From NCBI GenBank assembly GCA_903231505.1, contig CAFBRK010000056.1, positions 62,001 to 126,000 on the forward strand: 64,000 nucleotides of DNA, given 5' to 3'. The notes under the pieces were generated by a model. The model searched no databases. It was not told where the DNA came from and saw nothing but the letters and a program-made list of their open reading frames with translations. Source of the stretch: Olavius algarvensis associated proteobacterium Delta 3 (GTDB taxonomy: Bacteria > Desulfobacterota > Desulfobacteria > Desulfobacterales > CAFBRK01). A program made the position numbers and the translations under genes. Below are positions 46,661 through 54,476 of the stretch, in pieces (position 1 is the first letter of the stretch; the number at the start of each line of letters is the position of its first letter).

Positions 46661-46694
46661 TTCGACACGAACCATTTTCAACGTGAGACTAAAT

Positions 46695-46865
46695 ATGGTC
46701 GAGACACTCCATGACACGACATTCTTTACTTTGTTGAAGCAGGCCGTCGAGCAACATGGCTGTACCATCGTCGATGTGGATTTTGACACCCATGTGATCA
46801 ATCTCGACGGTCCTGAAGACGCCGTTCATGCGTGCGCTTTGGCTTTGGAAAATCTAATGCAATGA
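46695..46865 (+). CDS. Small hypothetical protein
   Basis: 56 residues from MVETLHDTTFF to ALALENLMQ, with an alternating alpha/beta pattern (GCTIVDVDFDTHVINLDGPE) that looks like a folded domain rather than random translation. A GTG at 46683 in frame is an alternative start; neither has a strong ribosome site. It lies between the TPR gene and the CarH-like gene in the same orientation. Function unknown. Confidence 0.55.
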   Translation: MVETLHDTTFFTLLKQAVEQHGCTIVDVDFDTHVINLDGPEDAVHACALALENLMQ

Positions 46866-46987
46866 ACGCAAGGGATATGCTCAGGATTCAAGCCGCTTTG
46901 CTACAAGGGCTGACAGTACGGAATGCCTGGTCGGTAAGGCAGCATTTAGGAGATAACACGCTTTAACCGTAAGGAGGGAGCAGCCCC

Positions 46988-47935
46988 GTGGAATCGTCAA
47001 AAATGTTTCCGATCGGATATGTATCACGGAAGACCGGCTTGTCCCCCCATGTCATTCGGGCCTGGGAGCGACGTTACGGGGCAGTCCGTCCATTGCGTTC
47101 TTCTGGAAATCGTCGACTATACTCGCGTGAAGACATCGTTCACCTGGTTCAGCTCCAAAAAGCGGTGGCGTCGGGCCACACCATTTCAAGTATCGCGGAT
47201 CTACCGGGGACAGACCTTGCATCCTTGCTACAAAACGAACAAACCCATGGGGAGGCGTCCGTCCAGTCATGGCAAAAGGAGCCCACGGATGCAATTGCAG
47301 GCATGCACATCGAAGGTCTTCTGCAGGCAACACGCAAGCTGGACGTCGCAATGTTTGAGAGGCGCCTGCATCTGGCTTCCGTGGAACTGCCGAGACTGTC
47401 TTTTATGGCGGACGTGGTTACACCATTTTTTGAAAATATCGGGGATCAGTGGGCAGATGGCGCCATCAAGATTGTTCAGGAACACATGGCGTCCACCGTT
47501 ACCCAGGCGTTTCTATGGGACGTGCTCAGGAGTGCCGATCCCGGCGAAACGGCACCGGGGATGGTAGTTGCGACACCCACAGGGCAATGGTGCCAGCTGG
47601 GTGCCCTCATGATCTCCTTGGTTGGGGCTGATGTCGGGTGGAACATCCACTACTTCGGCCCCAACCTGCCACCGGAAGAGATTGCGGCGGCCACCGTCCA
47701 GAAGCAGGCAAAAGCCGTTGCACTGAGTATCGTCAGCAACGTGGACGGACTCGGATTGATCCGGGAATTAAAACGCCTTATCCGAAGTTTAAGCCCGGGA
47801 ATCCCTGTAATCGTCGGTGGCGGCGGCATTAAGACGCACCGGAACCATGTTGAAGCACTGGGTATTCAGTGTTGCGGAAGTCTGCGATCCTTTGTGTCAT
47901 ACGCGGATGCGATGCTGCAAAAGCTCGATGCATGA
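46988..47935 (+). CDS. MerR-type regulator with CarH-like cobalamin-binding domain
   Basis: 315 residues. An N-terminal MerR winged helix (FPIGYVSRKTGLSPHVIRAW, residues 7-26) is followed by a B12 helical cap with QWADGAIKIVQEHMAS (W155, E165, H166 in the W-x9-EH pattern of CarH) and a B12-type Rossmann domain (VVATPTGQWCQLGALMISL, later VIVGGGGIK). The cap His next to the Trp (TtCarH His132) is Ala156 here, and the lower axial His (in GERHELG) is Cys202, so binding of adenosylcobalamin may be altered or lost. GTG 46988 is preceded by AAGGAGGG at 46971-46978. It probably acts as a DNA-binding repressor. Confidence 0.85.
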   Translation: MESSKMFPIGYVSRKTGLSPHVIRAWERRYGAVRPLRSSGNRRLYSREDIVHLVQLQKAVASGHTISSIADLPGTDLASLLQNEQTHGEASVQSWQKEPTDAIAGMHIEGLLQATRKLDVAMFERRLHLASVELPRLSFMADVVTPFFENIGDQWADGAIKIVQEHMASTVTQAFLWDVLRSADPGETAPGMVVATPTGQWCQLGALMISLVGADVGWNIHYFGPNLPPEEIAAATVQKQAKAVALSIVSNVDGLGLIRELKRLIRSLSPGIPVIVGGGGIKTHRNHVEALGIQCCGSLRSFVSYADAMLQKLDA

Positions 47936-47989
47936 TTGGAGTCTTGTAAACTCCTGCCAACAACTCCGCACTTCATCCCGTCATATATC

Positions 47990-48010
47990 GGGGGGCTATG
48001 GTAGCCCCCC
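47990..48010 (+). terminator. Terminator-like hairpin after CarH-like gene
   Basis: GGGGGGCTA (47990-47998) pairs perfectly with TAGCCCCCC (48002-48010) around TGG. There is no T-tract, but the stem is very strong and lies 55 bases after the stop. Confidence 0.55.
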
Positions 48011-48137
48011 GCCTGTCCCAATAAATTGAATTGCGACCCGGTATCGGAACATTTGAGCGATCGAGATCCATACCAATCCCGAAGCAATACCCAACCAACC
48101 GTTATCTCAACAATTTTTTTAATGTCTGGGCAGAAAT

Positions 48138-48166
48138 TTGACAGGGTTTTAATTTGCGAGTAAAAT
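48138..48166 (+). promoter_or_regulatory. Strong sigma-70 promoter driving the riboswitch transcript
   Basis: TTGACA (48138-48143), exactly 17 bases, then TAAAAT (48161-48166). The predicted transcription start is about 48173, some 20 bases ahead of the c-di-GMP aptamer. Confidence 0.85.
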
Positions 48167-48194
48167 AGTCCTCACAAAAAGAAATAAACCGAAC

Positions 48195-48285
48195 ATCGAA
48201 AGGGCAACGCTGCTGAAAGGCAGTGACGCAAAGCTACGGGTCTAACGCCGAAAGGTCACGACCGCCGGGCCGCCGAAGGTTCCAC
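48195..48285 (+). ncRNA. Cyclic di-GMP-I (GEMM) riboswitch
   Basis: The conserved GEMM core is visible: AAAGGGCAACG, a hairpin GCTGCTGAAAGGCAGT with GAAA tetraloop, then GACGCAAAGC, the tetraloop receptor region GGGTCTAA, and the second stem ending CCGCCGGGCCGCC. The promoter is upstream and an intrinsic terminator immediately downstream. CGCAAAGC (48227-48234) is also perfectly complementary to GCTTTGCG (48286-48293) just before the terminator, a likely alternative pairing for the switch. It should gate transcription of the membrane protein/vWA operon. Confidence 0.9.
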
Positions 48286-48291
48286 GCTTTG

Positions 48292-48330
48292 CGCCTTTGG
48301 GTAGAAGTGCCCCAAAGGCGTTTTGTCTTT
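48292..48330 (+). terminator. Intrinsic terminator of the c-di-GMP riboswitch
   Basis: CGCCTTTGGG (48292-48301) pairs perfectly with CCCAAAGGCG (48311-48320), loop 9, then TTTTGTCTTT. It sits directly after the aptamer, as expected for a transcription-attenuating switch. Confidence 0.88.
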
Positions 48331-48626
48331 CAGAAGGGGTCCAGAGCCACCATTCACACGAAACGTGCATGCTGACGGTCCGGCGGATAGCCGGCGCCGG
48401 CGGTGCGTATTCCGGACATCGTATCACAGCCGCCCATTAGAAAAACGTCCGGACATTCCTCTTATGAAGCCATCGGCGTTTCCATTGCATTCGGAACTCG
48501 CCGTGTGTCAGTCGGGTCGGGCGGTCAACAGGTCGTCGAATACCACAGGAAGTCACCGCAAAACATGTCGCCAACTGCCTGCCGGAAAGGGAGGCGTCCG
48601 ACCCGGCGCAACGAAAGGAGGGTTAT
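48331..48626 (+). other. Long leader between riboswitch terminator and first gene
   Basis: About 295 bases of probable 5' untranslated RNA. GGCGCCGGCGG-type GC-rich structure is visible near 48395, and AAGGAGGG (48616-48623 region) is the ribosome site for the next gene. Short open frames here have no supporting ribosome site. Confidence 0.4.
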
Positions 48627-50057
48627 ATGCAGTTCGCTGAACTCTTTATTTTTATACCGGGTCCCCCCATTCTGTCCATTTTCGTCTGGGTGGGGCTTAT
48701 CGTCGGTCTGCTCTATTTTGCCCGGGAGCCTGCGCACCGGGCGCTGCATTCATTCGGATGGACCATATACAACGCGTTCCGCATGTCCGCCCGATCCGTG
48801 CTGCTTGCCGAAAAACGCCTGGCCGCACGAAACAAGGAGGTGTTGCTGGAAGCCAGCCGCGATTCTCTAGAACGGATCATCGATCGGGAGTTCCACCGGG
48901 TAGACGCCGTCGTGAAGCGCGACCTGAGCGGCTATCCCACGTTGCAGCGAAGCCTGACCGACCAGATCGCACAAATCGATGAAGACTATCGTCAAAGCAG
49001 CGAACCGTCTCCGCCCCCGCCCACATGGGTCAATGCAGTCGAAGCGGTGGCCAAGATACCGGCCAACGGGGATCCGACCGTTGTCCAGGTACTGGACAAA
49101 ATCAAGGTGATCATCAACGATCAGTACAAGAATACCATGGCGGATTATCGGAAAAGCGTCAGCGATCGCCATGCCTACCTAAAACGCATGATTCAGTACT
49201 GGCGGAAAATGACCGACACCTTGGAAGAGGTCGGGAAAACCATCACCGGCCTGCATGAGCGATCCACCATCATCGACAGACACATGGCGGAATACGAAGA
49301 AATCCGTGCCGGATCGGACAAGTCCGAACGCATGTACCGATCATCGGCCATGACCCAGTTTGTCATTGCCGGATTCGTGCTTCTGATCGCGGTCGGGGGT
49401 GCCATCATCAATTTCAACCTCATTGCCCTGCCCATGTCGGAAATGGTGGGCGGCGGCAGCTATATCGGTTCGTTCAAAACGGCGAATGTGGCCGCCCTGG
49501 TCATCATTCTCGTTGAGGTTGCCATGGGACTTTACCTGATGGAGTCTCTTCGGATTACACGGTTGTTTCCGGTCATCGGTTCCATGGATGACCGGATGCG
49601 GATCAAGATGGTCTGGATCACGTTCACCATCCTGCTTATCCTGGCGAGCGTCGAATCGGCGCTGGCTTTCATGCGGGACGCCATCGCCGCAGACCTTCAT
49701 GCGCTGCGCCAATCCCTGGTCGACGGTCAGGGGCCCGAAGCCGTCAACAGTTGGATCCCCACCGTTGGGCAGATGGCCCTTGGATTTATCCTGCCATTTG
49801 CCCTGACATTTGTGGCGATCCCGCTGGAGTCCTTTATCCAGTCTTCGCGGACCGTTCTGGGAACGGTGGTTTGCGCCTGTCTCAGAGCACTGGCCTTCTT
49901 CCTTCACTTGCTCGCCAATCTTGGGAGGAACTTCGGCAACCTGATGGTGCACCTGTACGATCTGATGATCGTGCCGCCATTGTGGATTGAAAAGCTGTTT
50001 TCCGCGCGGGGGGAAACCCCGGAAATAGAAATGGAGCCCCAGGAGGATACGACATGA
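48627..50057 (+). CDS. Multi-pass membrane protein with coiled-coil domain, c-di-GMP-riboswitch operon
   Basis: 476 residues. One N-terminal membrane helix (about 12-31) is followed by a long charged, helical, probably coiled-coil region (35-235, with a proline run SSEPSPPPPTW), then four or five membrane segments (about 242-265, 285-307, 325-347, 378-402 and 410-430). I recognise no enzymatic motif. AAGGAGGG lies just upstream. It is the first gene after the GEMM riboswitch and overlaps the vWA lipoprotein by 4 bases (ATGA), so the pair forms a c-di-GMP-gated unit. A tethering or channel-like envelope role is inference. Confidence 0.8.
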   Translation: MQFAELFIFIPGPPILSIFVWVGLIVGLLYFAREPAHRALHSFGWTIYNAFRMSARSVLLAEKRLAARNKEVLLEASRDSLERIIDREFHRVDAVVKRDLSGYPTLQRSLTDQIAQIDEDYRQSSEPSPPPPTWVNAVEAVAKIPANGDPTVVQVLDKIKVIINDQYKNTMADYRKSVSDRHAYLKRMIQYWRKMTDTLEEVGKTITGLHERSTIIDRHMAEYEEIRAGSDKSERMYRSSAMTQFVIAGFVLLIAVGGAIINFNLIALPMSEMVGGGSYIGSFKTANVAALVIILVEVAMGLYLMESLRITRLFPVIGSMDDRMRIKMVWITFTILLILASVESALAFMRDAIAADLHALRQSLVDGQGPEAVNSWIPTVGQMALGFILPFALTFVAIPLESFIQSSRTVLGTVVCACLRALAFFLHLLANLGRNFGNLMVHLYDLMIVPPLWIEKLFSARGETPEIEMEPQEDTT

Positions 50058-50707
50058 GAATCATTGCATGCCTGTCCCTGCTTGTATGTCTTGCCGCAAT
50101 CACCACGGGGTGTGCCGATACGACCAGCCACGCCAAAGGTGTGTATATGTTGCTGGACACATCCGGGACGTACCGTCATGAGCTGACAAAGGCCCAGTCG
50201 ATCATCAATTATCTTCTGGGAACGCTGCAACCGGGGGATTCCTTCGGAGTTGCCAGAATCGACACTGGAAGTTTCAGTGAAAAAGACATCATCGCGAAAA
50301 TGAACTTCGACGGGCGTCCGTCGGTGGCAAATAGCCAAAAACGGGAATTCAAGGATAAAATCGATCAATTCATCACGACGGCCAAAGGGAGTCCGTATAC
50401 CGACATTACCGGGGGGATTCTTCAGGCGGTGGAATATCTGAACGAAACCGGTGCGGGAGAAAAGTATATTTTGATTTTCTCGGATCTCGAGGAAGATCTG
50501 GTGAAGGGGTATGTCCGGGACATTCCCTTTCAGATGGAAGGGGTTCAAGTAGTCGCTCTGAACGTTACCAAACTGCGCACGGACAACATAGATCCGCGGG
50601 AATACATGGAGCGTCTGGATTTCTGGAAGCAGCGGGTAGAGGATGGCGGCGGCGAATGGCGTGTGATAAATGACCTCGAACGTCTGGATAACATTCTGGC
50701 CAGTTGA
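50054..50707 (+). CDS. vWA-domain lipoprotein
   Basis: 217 residues. Signal peptide II with lipobox LAAITTGCAD (Cys about 20). Then a von Willebrand factor A fold: MIDAS-type VYMLLDTSGTYR (DxSxS-like, with Thr in place of the last Ser), a Thr-containing DITGGI loop and the acidic LIFSDLEED at the third strand. It would be anchored to the membrane on the periplasmic side and bind a metal-dependent ligand. It overlaps the upstream membrane gene by 4 bases, so it is translationally coupled and under the c-di-GMP riboswitch. Confidence 0.85.
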   Translation: MRIIACLSLLVCLAAITTGCADTTSHAKGVYMLLDTSGTYRHELTKAQSIINYLLGTLQPGDSFGVARIDTGSFSEKDIIAKMNFDGRPSVANSQKREFKDKIDQFITTAKGSPYTDITGGILQAVEYLNETGAGEKYILIFSDLEEDLVKGYVRDIPFQMEGVQVVALNVTKLRTDNIDPREYMERLDFWKQRVEDGGGEWRVINDLERLDNILAS

Positions 50708-50748
50708 TCGAACTTTTGTCCGGAAAGTATTGGGAAAGGTACTGACCC

Positions 50749-51546
50749 ATGACAAACGACCAAACGTTCCGGGATAGCGTAGCGACAGACGAGCGTTGGG
50801 TTCTTGGCCTTCCAGCGACAGAGCCCGAAAAACCGAAGATCTTCACATATCCGGCATTTGAGCGCACCCTGGCCATGTTGTCCAATCTGGTCGACGGGCA
50901 CGACGCCCTGCATGTGGTGGCGGGAGAAAGGGGGAGTGGTAAGACCGCACTGCTGGGCGAATTCTTGAGACAATCCGGCAAACCATACAGCCGATGCCGA
51001 ATCACGGTATCTGAAAATCGTGTGAACGGGCGGCACATTCCGATTGCGTCAACGGATCGGCCGGCCTACCTGATTCGGTTCAGCAAGGCACCGGTGGTTC
51101 TCATCGACGATGCCCACGCCCTGAATCACGGGCAACTCGACTACCTGCTGCGTGCTGCGGAATCCGCAGCGCGCCGTTGCCGGATACGCAGCATGGTCCT
51201 GTTCGGAGTGCCCGACATGTACCGGGACATCCAGCGATGCCGGCCTTCCGGTGCCAAGGCCGACGTGATCAATACGCTCTATCTGCCGCCGCTGAGTGAG
51301 ACGGAGACCGAAGCCTACCTCCAGTTCCGATTCGGCGATACCGATGACGATAGATCCTTCCAATGCTCCTCTCGGCAACTCCGGACCATCCACAGCAAAT
51401 CCGGCGGGATGCCCGGGCAAATCGACCTGTTGATGGCCCAGGGCATGGCCTCAATACCGCGGCACCGGAATCTGTTGCGCCGTATCTTCCAGCCGGGAGT
51501 GTTTCGGGGCGGCTTGCGAACGCCGGCTTTGGCCGGTTCGACATAG
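50749..51546 (+). CDS. AAA ATPase (ExeA-like)
   Basis: 265 residues. The Walker A reads VVAGERGSGKTALLGEF (about 57-73) and Walker B APVVLIDDAHAL (about 113-124), with an arginine-rich sensor region (RRCRIRSMVLFGVPDMYRDI) and a C-terminal lid (SKSGGMPGQIDLLM), the order seen in ExeA/GspA-type ATPases. No peptidoglycan-binding domain is fused. It lies 41 bases after the vWA gene and is probably in the same transcript. It may power assembly of the envelope complex (inference). Confidence 0.8.
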   Translation: MTNDQTFRDSVATDERWVLGLPATEPEKPKIFTYPAFERTLAMLSNLVDGHDALHVVAGERGSGKTALLGEFLRQSGKPYSRCRITVSENRVNGRHIPIASTDRPAYLIRFSKAPVVLIDDAHALNHGQLDYLLRAAESAARRCRIRSMVLFGVPDMYRDIQRCRPSGAKADVINTLYLPPLSETETEAYLQFRFGDTDDDRSFQCSSRQLRTIHSKSGGMPGQIDLLMAQGMASIPRHRNLLRRIFQPGVFRGGLRTPALAGST

Positions 51547-51702
51547 CCCGGCCATTTCATCAAATCGTTTCACCGAGCAGAAATTCGGTTGACTTCGGGC
51601 AAGAGCATCGATAGGGTCGGCCCTTCGGAGTCCGCACCGCGAACAGGATTTTCTGGCTTGCCGGCCGGGAGGAGGCCACGGCGGCCATCAGGTGCCAAAT
51701 GC

Positions 51703-52203
51703 ATGGGCATCCGAAAAAGCCCCATTATGAGCGGCGATCGCCTTGACCACATCCCATCCGATTTCATCCGGGCGCAGGTAACGCGTCTGCTTCGACGCTT
51801 TTCTATCTCATACCGCCGGACGGACGATACAACGCAATACATCATCACCAGCCGTCGCACAGGGCGTCAGGTATCCTACGCCATCGTCTTCTTGCATGAC
51901 CGGAAGGCAAAGCGCCTGCACATCAGCAAATTTTTTCCGGAGCTGATGCGTCGGGAGAATTCCAAATACCTGTCTGCGGCCTGCTTCGTTCTGCTGGTGC
52001 AGCATTTTTCCCAGCACATGGTATCGGAGCCTTGCCATCAGATATCCCTTAAAACCCAAGCCCGAATTTTCGACGCCTTCTATGCCCGTCTCAGGGATTT
52101 TCATTTCGAAATCTGGAAAAACCGTGGCGGTGATACCGTGGAATTACGGAGTGGTTGCGCCCACCTGCCAATGGACACCATGATGATTCACAGCGCCGGC
52201 TGA
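51703..52203 (+). CDS. Hypothetical protein
   Basis: 166 residues from MGIRKSPIMSGDRLDHI. The core (residues 20-140) is a mixed alpha/beta sequence (VTRLLRRFSISYRRT, YIITSRRTGRQVSYAIVFLH, FFPELMRRENSKYLSAACFV) without membrane helices. The frame is open upstream to 51589 and an ATG at 51727 is also possible; ribosome sites are poor for all. It follows the AAA ATPase gene in the same direction. I do not recognise it. Confidence 0.6.
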   Translation: MGIRKSPIMSGDRLDHIPSDFIRAQVTRLLRRFSISYRRTDDTTQYIITSRRTGRQVSYAIVFLHDRKAKRLHISKFFPELMRRENSKYLSAACFVLLVQHFSQHMVSEPCHQISLKTQARIFDAFYARLRDFHFEIWKNRGGDTVELRSGCAHLPMDTMMIHSAG

Positions 52204-52227
52204 CCGGAGCATTTCGGGATATCGGTT

Positions 52228-52455
52228 TATAGCAGTTGCCATAAATATGTTCCGTTTGAACATAGTGAGTTTCTGTTAACCGGATACCGTTTCGGGGGAG
52301 TCCGGATATGGACATGCTCGGTATCGGTATCGCTATCGGCATCGGAATCGAGACAGAATGGCTAACTTCGAAGTCGATACCGATTCCGAAGACGCCACAA
52401 CTTTCAACTGCGTCAACAATCCACAAATCGGAACGGAATTCTGACAGCTGGCCTA
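52228..52455 (+). repeat. TIR element, copy E (228 bp) carrying a GGTATC hairpin
   Basis: Left end TATAGCAGTTGCCATAAATA with GTTCCGTTTG, right end TCGGAACGGAATTCTGACAG (complement of the other end type). The interior holds a hexamer run (GGTATC GGTATC GCTATC GGCATC GGAATC, about 52320-52352) facing CGATACCGATTCCGA (52376-52390), a long imperfect hairpin. This links the two repeat classes. Confidence 0.65.
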
Positions 52456-52482
52456 ACATGAACCCGGTAACCTGTGGCTCCC

Positions 52483-53124
52483 ATGGCACTTCCCGCCACC
52501 CATATCCGTTTTGCCGCTGACATGGCAGACCGCTATCCGATTCACCGCCTGGAAGCGTACATTTCCGGAGCCGTGTATCCCGACAGCCGCCGGTTTACCG
52601 GCATTCCCAGGAAGAAGACACACGCCGGAATCCATCTCCAGAGAAGTTTTGCCGAAAGCGATTTCACCTTTGGATGGCATGTCCATTGCCTTTGCGACCA
52701 CCTCCAGGCAGGTCTCTACAACCGGTTGGTTCCCGGATTGCTGAAGCTCGATGAGCTGTCCCGGTGGGTTCGCCTGGCTGCCGCGAAAATGGTACAGGAC
52801 CAGCATGACATGCATCAAATAGATCTGGATCCCCTTCTGGACTGTCTCGCGTATGCACAGGCCCCGCAAGGGGAAAACATCACACAAATCAACGCTTACA
52901 ACAGACTCATACAGGATACCTACAGCGGAAAGCATCATCTCGCGCCCGGGGATTACTATGGGCTCTGGACGGGTGTCGGCGTATCATCGCATATCGCCGA
53001 GGCCCTGGTGTCGGAGATGCAGCAGATACTCGAAGACAACGCGCTTGCCGAACGGATCTGTTCCTCTTACGAACTGATGCTGCACCGCGGGTCTGCTTCC
53101 AGCCGGTCCTTGCACCAACCATGA
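52483..53124 (+). CDS. Hypothetical protein with PLC-like N-terminal pattern
   Basis: 213 residues from MALPATHIRFAADMADRYPI. The opening (THIRFA...YISGAVYPDSR...THAGIH) recalls the His/Asp-rich start of zinc-dependent phospholipase C/HD-like families (H, DS, TH motifs), and several later His residues (FGWHVHCLCDHL, QDQHDMHQID) would be consistent with a metal-binding helical protein. The assignment is weak. The three codons before 52483 (MAP) give an alternative start. It stands between TIR element E and the S-box region. Confidence 0.6.
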   Translation: MALPATHIRFAADMADRYPIHRLEAYISGAVYPDSRRFTGIPRKKTHAGIHLQRSFAESDFTFGWHVHCLCDHLQAGLYNRLVPGLLKLDELSRWVRLAAAKMVQDQHDMHQIDLDPLLDCLAYAQAPQGENITQINAYNRLIQDTYSGKHHLAPGDYYGLWTGVGVSSHIAEALVSEMQQILEDNALAERICSSYELMLHRGSASSRSLHQP

Positions 53125-53385
53125 ACTTGCCGGCCGAGAATCCGATATCTCGAGGACGGCCCCAACGCTGCCGAAGAAGAACCGCTCCTTCCGCCGGGCG
53201 TGCAGCAGTGCTGTCTTATCCAGCCCGGTGCGGTGGGACACCCCGAGGTGGGCAATCCGGTAGCGTACGACGGCATTGACGGTTTCCTCGAACTGATCGT
53301 CGCCGGGAAATTTCAGGTTAAAGATATCCGACCATACATGCCCGTGCCATCCGGGGTTTCTCGATTGGCCTCATTCACAAAACCC
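53125..53385 (-). other. Intergenic; possible decayed minus-strand coding remnant
   Basis: On the minus strand about 53120-53370 reads as a plausible protein fragment (WHGHVWSDIFNLKFPGDD, AVVRYRIAHLGVSHRTGLDK) without a start codon, bounded by a TGA. It may be a gene remnant or chance GC-rich open frame. Confidence 0.2.
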
Positions 53386-53411
53386 TTGATTTTTGAGTCA
53401 GCAATGATAAT
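53386..53411 (+). promoter_or_regulatory. Possible promoter of S-box transcript
   Basis: TTGATT (53386-53391) and GATAAT (53406-53411) with a short 14-base spacer just ahead of the S-box aptamer. The -10 is good, the spacing is not ideal. Confidence 0.35.
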
Positions 53412-53421
53412 AGACCGCTGT

Positions 53422-53520
53422 TATATCATGCTGAGCGGCGTGAGGGAACTGGCCCGCGGATCGCCCGGCAACCAACCAAGCAAGGTGCCAATGCCAGCCC
53501 CCCGGGGACCCATGAGGTCA
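53422..53520 (+). ncRNA. S-box (SAM-I clan) riboswitch
   Basis: Conserved S-box blocks occur in order: TGAGGGAACTGGCCC (about 53440-53454), CCCGGCAACC (53464-53473) and AAGGTGCCAATGCCAGC (53482-53498). P1 can form from TCATG (about 53426-53430) with CATGA (53511-53515). GAGGTC (53514-53519) can instead pair with GACCTC (53542-53547) as antiterminator, freeing or blocking the terminator as in classic SAM switches. The CCCGGCAACC wording is closer to SAM-I/IV variants than to Bacillus SAM-I. Confidence 0.82.
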
Positions 53521-53542
53521 ATGGAACCAGTGGTACGGTGAG

Positions 53543-53567
53543 ACCTCCCGATGGGAGGTTTTTTTTT
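53543..53567 (+). terminator. Intrinsic terminator of S-box
   Basis: ACCTCCC (53543-53549), loop GAT, GGGAGGT (53553-53559), then nine consecutive T. The 5' arm overlaps the proposed antiterminator partner. Confidence 0.92.
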
Positions 53568-53628
53568 GCCCTGATTCAGAAGCGGATATCTCTATCGGGA
53601 AGAAAACAGTGAGATCGGAGGTTGCGTG

Positions 53629-53940
53629 ATGACGGATCGAACACCCGAGCCCTCCCGCCGGAACGGAAATCCGGTTGGCGATGTGCAAATATTTGGGATC
53701 ATGGACGAGCTTACAAATGAGCACCCGCGGGCCCTGGACGAGCCCTTTCCAGAGAGATGGTCCGATCCTTTGGAGTTGTACGGGTGCTACCGGGCGTCTC
53801 TGGAACGTCGAGAAATGGACATGAACAACGAGCGCGAAGCCGTTCGGGACCTGATGGAAGAAGATCATTACAGCCCGGCGACCATCTGGCATTCCCGTCT
53901 TGGGCTGGTAGCCGAGCGCATCGTGAGCTGCCGACGGTAA
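53629..53940 (+). CDS. Small hypothetical protein downstream of S-box
   Basis: 103 residues from MTDRTPEPSRRNGNPV. It is acidic and helical (ERREMDMNNEREAVRDLMEED) with no signal peptide or membrane helix. CGGAGG lies 8 bases before the ATG (a GTG directly ahead is also in frame), so translation is well supported. It is the first gene after the SAM riboswitch terminator. I recognise no methionine-cycle or methyltransferase motif, so its link with SAM is unknown. Confidence 0.65.
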   Translation: MTDRTPEPSRRNGNPVGDVQIFGIMDELTNEHPRALDEPFPERWSDPLELYGCYRASLERREMDMNNEREAVRDLMEEDHYSPATIWHSRLGLVAERIVSCRR

Positions 53941-54189
53941 TCGCGGCGACACCGCGGCGCTGATCAACAGATGCCGCTCTCCATCCCGGGTTTCCTCACC
54001 GTTTTCCGCGGTGTAGTATAGATAACAGATGGGGAATACATTACCAAAAATGGCGAAGATTATTCTCATTCGAAATTGCCCATACTGTTGCAACCAACCT
54101 GAATCGTTATTATTTTATTTTTTTAACGATAAGTACGATTCTTGCATACTTTCCTGAGAGGTCTCGTACTTGAAAGGTAATTCGTCGAT

Positions 54190-54384
54190 ATGGATAATGG
54201 GGGCAGGCGGCAAGAACCGGATCGACGCCAATTTTCCTATACCTATCATTTCCCGGAAAGGCGATCTGGAAATGACAGGAGAAGCGGCAGTGATCGAAGA
54301 ACATCAAGGGGACGGGTGGTCAAACAGGAACGTCGGGCGGGTTTACGGAATCCCAGTGGAATAAGTGACCAGCGGCCGGAATAA
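54190..54384 (+). CDS. Small Arg-rich RRSGxDRR-repeat protein
   Basis: 64 residues with repeated (F/E)RRSGNDRRSGSDRR and QERRAG motifs. Small proteins with RRSG(x)DRR words recur in delta-proteobacterial genomes, often near c-di-GMP or PilZ genes, with no known function to my knowledge. An overlapping frame (54170-54364) lacks this pattern. The ribosome site AAAGGT is weakly placed. Confidence 0.55.
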   Translation: MDNGGRRQEPDRRQFSYTYHFPERRSGNDRRSGSDRRTSRGRVVKQERRAGLRNPSGISDQRPE

Positions 54385-54476
54385 TGTGACCTTCCTGTGG
54401 ACCCTCCGTGTTCCCGATTGTGAACGGGTATCTCCGTTGTAGGATCCTTCCTTTTCACCACGCATCACGTTCGTCA

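Noticed and set aside
53120..53370. Minus-strand gene opposite the S-box upstream region
   Set aside because: The translation looks partly protein-like, but there is no start codon or ribosome site and it overlaps the end of the plus-strand gene; kept only as a possible remnant.
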